64,000 bases of DNA, taken from Distichodus sexfasciatus. Taxonomy: Eukaryota; Chordata; Actinopteri; Characiformes; Distichodontidae. The stretch spans positions 61,230 through 125,229 of the forward strand of contig JAVGVS010000389.1 of NCBI GenBank assembly GCA_032718565.1. The letters run 5' to 3'. This document shows positions 61,601 through 64,000 of this stretch, piece after piece (the stretch's first letter is position 1; each line of letters opens with the position of its first letter). Below the pieces are notes generated by a model that was not told the DNA's origin, searched no databases, and worked only from the letters and a program-made list of their open reading frames with translations. A program made the position numbers and the translations under genes.

Positions 61601-62107
61601 AGCTAAAGGGTAATATGGTCTTAGTTAAAAACGATAAGACTATATTGCTTTCATCACAAAAAGATATTATTAAATATTATATAGTCAGTATAAAATACAG
61701 CAAAACACTAACCTCGTGTGGTAGTTGCTCTGTATCTATTAAACAATTCTTTCCAGTTTCATTTTTATGCAATCTTGACAAGATAATTATGTGAAAATGC
61801 ATAAATCATATTAGTCTACATATAGAGAAAGTCTATATTATCTAGTAGAGATGTGAACTTTATTTGTTAAGCAAATACGAGTATTGACATTCCGCCCACA
61901 CGCTCCCCCTCGTGTGCCACAAAGTTTCACATAAAATTGTCAGAGTCTTGCTATTCATGTTGGATATTATTCATAAAAGAGGAAAACTTTAATACCGTAT
62001 AAAGCAAAAAAAAGTGAGAGATTTTTTGACTTTACCTTTTTGGTGGGGGCAGAGGCCACACAGATAAGTACGAACCCAAAGAGTGTTAGTCTGACTGATT
62101 GATGCAT
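49787..62107 (-). CDS. itih3: Inter-alpha-trypsin inhibitor heavy chain, complete
   Basis: Nineteen exons, all phases consistent, 850 aa: 62107-62036, 60774-60611, 59860-59756, 59033-58871, 58290-58180, 57971-57843, 57682-57566, 57447-57279, 57050-56940, 56541-56360, 56098-55919, 55299-55175, 54542-54316, 53569-53453, 52004-51903, 51520-51349, 50439-50291, 50062-50020 and 49901-49787. In order: signal peptide (LTLFGFVLICVASA), VIT domain (FHINSTVISRYAVTVITSRV, VTFELTYEELLKR), von Willebrand A domain with MIDAS DRSGSM and LLTDGD, the RRIYEDSDADLQLQGFYNEV segment, LSLKYSFVTPVTSMVVTKP, and an ITI-HC C-terminal domain. Family members are secreted liver proteins that coat hyaluronan, most after coupling to bikunin through chondroitin sulfate at an Asp-Pro-His-Phe site. 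I see no such site before the C-terminal domain, so this copy may circulate uncoupled, in the manner of ITIH4. Family is certain; the member (ITIH1/3/4 group) is not. Confidence 0.92.
51558..51900 (-). mobile_element. Tc1/mariner 3' fragment in ITIH intron
   Basis: One end, acagtcgtggccaaaaggtt, is a classic fish Tc1 terminus. Minus-strand reading gives the transposase C-terminus: RQFKNTLTNYDLNPTENVWS, ILKKRVDKQNPTNSDKLQAL, AQKLIDSMPGQI. The 5' part is missing. The fragment runs right up to the donor site of the ITIH exon at 51903. Confidence 0.85.
51903..52004 (-). CDS. itih3: ITIH C-terminal-domain exon touching a Tc1 remnant
   Basis: The exon reads KVRILLHVRPGDQPYCFDIF and ends ADADS in phase 1 before gtaaac. 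The Tc1-derived sequence begins about ten bases into the intron, in a frame that reads on from the exon. The exon is nevertheless in phase with both neighbours. Confidence 0.85.
57279..57682 (-). CDS. itih3: ITIH von Willebrand A (MIDAS) exons
   Basis: Exons 57682-57566 and 57447-57279 carry IPKNVVFIIDRSGSM and then LRILGDLDGEDNFGVITFDS. The metal-binding DxSxS is intact, although most family members have Ile rather than Arg after the first Asp. The next exon (57050-56940) supplies ILILLTDGDPTS. Confidence 0.9.
59880..60025 (-). mobile_element. tRNA-derived SINE in ITIH intron
   Basis: On the minus strand gtggtatagtgtttgtgata (A box) and ggtttgaatcc (B box) are followed by a body ending in AT-rich sequence. 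It lies in ITIH intron 2. Confidence 0.6.
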
Positions 62108-62151
62108 AGTGGGCTCCAACTCAAAGCTGAAGCTTTACAAACACACACAAG

Positions 62152-62184
62152 CTTTTAACCGAACTGAGCAGCCTCAGCTATTGG
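62152..62184 (-). promoter_or_regulatory. itih3: Candidate ITIH core promoter (TATA-like and CCAAT)
   Basis: On the minus strand a TTAAAAG (62158-62152) lies about 45 bases before the start codon and a CCAAT (62184-62180) about 73 bases before it. The spacing fits a TATA-type promoter and a very short 5' UTR, typical of secreted liver genes. Predicted from spacing only. Confidence 0.4.
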
Positions 62185-62189
62185 TCACT

Positions 62190-63129
62190 ATCGAGAGACC
62201 CGAGACACGGCCCTTTCTGTCGTTGACCTCTTACGGTAACCCTGACTCAGGAATGAGGAAAAAATAGACCAAACTTTAGTATTTATTAAAACCTCCACAA
62301 CAAGCATGTTATATACATTTTGTCTGAAAAATCTAAAGAGGACTGAAGTCCAAGTAAATGTAAATATTACTTACAACCTCGTTTATTAACAAATTTAAAC
62401 AACACAAAAATTAATCATTGACTCACCTGGTTATGTAAACTCCTTCATTTGTGTATTTATTTGAGGTGGACTGATATGATTTTATGCTTCAAATTACTTA
62501 GTCAAGGAAGAGATTACAAAAATGTAAAAATTGTAACAATTGTAAAATATGTAACAAGTAATCCAATGCAAAACTTAAAATTTACCTTTTAGCATGTTTT
62601 TATTCTTTAAAAATGCCTTTTATTTAATCTGGCAAATCTTTCATAATGATTTTTACTTATTTCAAACTAAGCCCATGCTGTTAAGTTTATAAGTGTTTAT
62701 AAGTGTTGCAATTGTTTAATCATTATCTCTTTGTGTACTCCTGCAATAGACTTTAAATTAAGCAATTAATATGATATTTAGAATTTAAGTGGTTTAACAA
62801 ATATATTGCAATTTCTTTGAGCTGAAAAATGATGCAAAAAGAGGTTTGCAGTTGGTCAAGAAACGCAATGCTTCGGGTCTCCTCAATGAACGGAAATTTT
62901 CAAAGCACGAACGTTGTCTCTACAACAAAAAGTGGGAACGCAGTTAAAGGCGTAAAATGTGGGAAGACCAAAAAATATTAGTAGACGATAATGAATGACA
63001 CACGTCTGGTCAATAAGACAGATGGTTACTAAAGGTAATCCTGCATTAATATTCGGCCTTTTTATTGGTTGATTTTATGTCTTGTCTGTTCCAGATATTT
63101 TTGCGCTCCTTGGTTTCAGATTTTTTTTA
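62190..63129. other. Intergenic, AT-rich
   Basis: No open frame, splice pattern or repeat that I recognise between the ITIH promoter and the Tc1-like element. Confidence 0.5.
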
Positions 63130-63671
63130 TACACTACCCTCCAAAAGTTTGGAAACGCCCGAAAAGTGGGGTTTTGGACAGTATTGCCATGAATCCTTTT
63201 TAATTTGTGATAATGTTGCACTGATAAGGGACAACACAAACTACGAAAACATATTTTATTACATAAACAGTTTATTAAACAGTTTATACATAGAAAATAA
63301 ATTTTGGATTCATCAAAATATCCACCATTAGCAGCTATTACAGCTCTGCATAATCTGGGCATCCGAGCTGTCAGTTTATTCAAACATTGACTTGATATTC
63401 CGACTAGATATATTAAATCTCTTAAAACCTGGGCCAAGTTTAAACCAGTAACCAGACATCACAGCTGGCAAAGGGGCATGTCTGACTTTGACATGTATAT
63501 ATTGCCATTGTTGTGTAATCAAAATAAAAAATTATTATTGCTGGTATCCAAAGATAATGTCAAGTTACTTTAACGTATTTGCACCAAAAAATGATGAGGA
63601 TTTATGCTGATATCGTCCAAAACCCCTGTCACTTTGCCAGGAGCGTTTGCAAACTTTTGGAGGGCAGTGTA
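63130..63671. mobile_element. Short Tc1-like element with intact inverted ends
   Basis: Left TACACTACCCTCCAAAAGTT and right AACTTTTGGAGGGCAGTGTA differ at one base. The total is 542 bp. The interior retains only a degenerate transposase C-terminus on the minus strand (MPRLCRAVIAANGGYFDES). It is a non-autonomous deletion derivative, between the ITIH gene and the gene at the right edge. Confidence 0.8.
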
Positions 63672-63765
63672 ATTCTTGGAATATTTAGAAATACTCGAAC
63701 ACTTTGACAGTTAATTATACCGTTTATTTATTTCATTACGTATGTTGGAGTCTTTAAACATCATT

Positions 63766-64000
63766 TTACAGGTCAGTGAGAGTGAATTTGGAGAGCTTCT
63801 CCTGCATGACCGTCTCAAATGGTACAAGCCAACATTCCAGCTCTAGTGCATTATGGAGACTATAGTCGGGAGCGGAATGCCTGCGACAAAAACCAAAACA
63901 GAACAGTGGTTTAACACAAGGCACACGTTGCGTGATAACTAGTATGAAATACAATACTACCAATGTTGAAGTTTGTGTGCTTACCAGACGGCTTTCACTT
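63766..64000 (-). CDS. Terminal exons of an unidentified gene
   Basis: An exon from at least 64000 to 63985 (ending VKAVW across the junction, donor gtaagc) joins in phase to 63880-63766, which follows gtcgcag. Together they read VKAVWHSAPDYSLHNALELE then CWLVPFETVMQEKLSKFTLT and DL before TAA. A minus-strand AATAAA lies about 40 bases past the stop (63728-63723). The phase match, good splice sites and poly(A) signal make this a real gene end. I do not recognise the protein; the rest lies beyond the right edge. Confidence 0.6.
   Translation of the reverse strand, partial: SESRLVSTQTSTLVVLYFILVITQRVPCVKPLFCFGFCRRHSAPDYSLHNALELECWLVPFETVMQEKLSKFTLTDL

Overview
The window reads as vertebrate nuclear DNA, almost certainly from a teleost fish. 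Genes are split into many short exons with GT/AG borders. Introns hold CA, ATT and other microsatellites, tRNA-derived SINEs, Tc1/mariner copies and hAT-type elements of kinds common in fish. The recognisable proteins are vertebrate-specific. No operons, CRISPR arrays, rRNA or convincing tRNA genes were seen.

Layout. (1) 1715-15081, + strand: eleven 3' coding exons of an ERC/ELKS/CAST active-zone scaffold gene, best matched to erc2, followed by a long 3' UTR that probably ends near a poly(A) signal at 19354. (2) 20948-21636, - strand: two exon-like pieces of a C1q-like gene whose C-terminal half is not visible. (3) 24051-28876, - strand: a compact CRELD1-like gene of five coding exons (about 234 aa), with a probable non-coding first exon near 31211; its large first intron carries a Tc1 copy. 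(4) 34260-43646, - strand: an IL-17 receptor gene best matched to il17rc. Twelve extracellular and membrane exons are in perfect phase, but the intracellular SEFIR part looks broken. (5) 43650-49780: repeat-rich intergenic DNA with a complete hAT-type element. (6) 49787-62107, - strand: a complete 19-exon inter-alpha-trypsin-inhibitor heavy chain gene (850 aa), with a compact promoter and a poly(A) signal just after the stop. (7) 63766-64000, - strand: the last exon or two of a gene I could not identify.

The genes are not a pathway. Their human counterparts (ERC2, CRELD1, IL17RC, ITIH1/3/4) all lie on the short arm of chromosome 3, so the window looks like a rearranged ancestral linkage block. 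Forty-seven of the exon calls could be checked for reading phase. Every junction fits except in the last large erc2 exon, the C1q fragment and the il17rc intracellular part. General sequence quality therefore seems good, and those three breaks deserve attention. Exon coordinates were worked out by hand from splice signals and reading phase, not by alignment.
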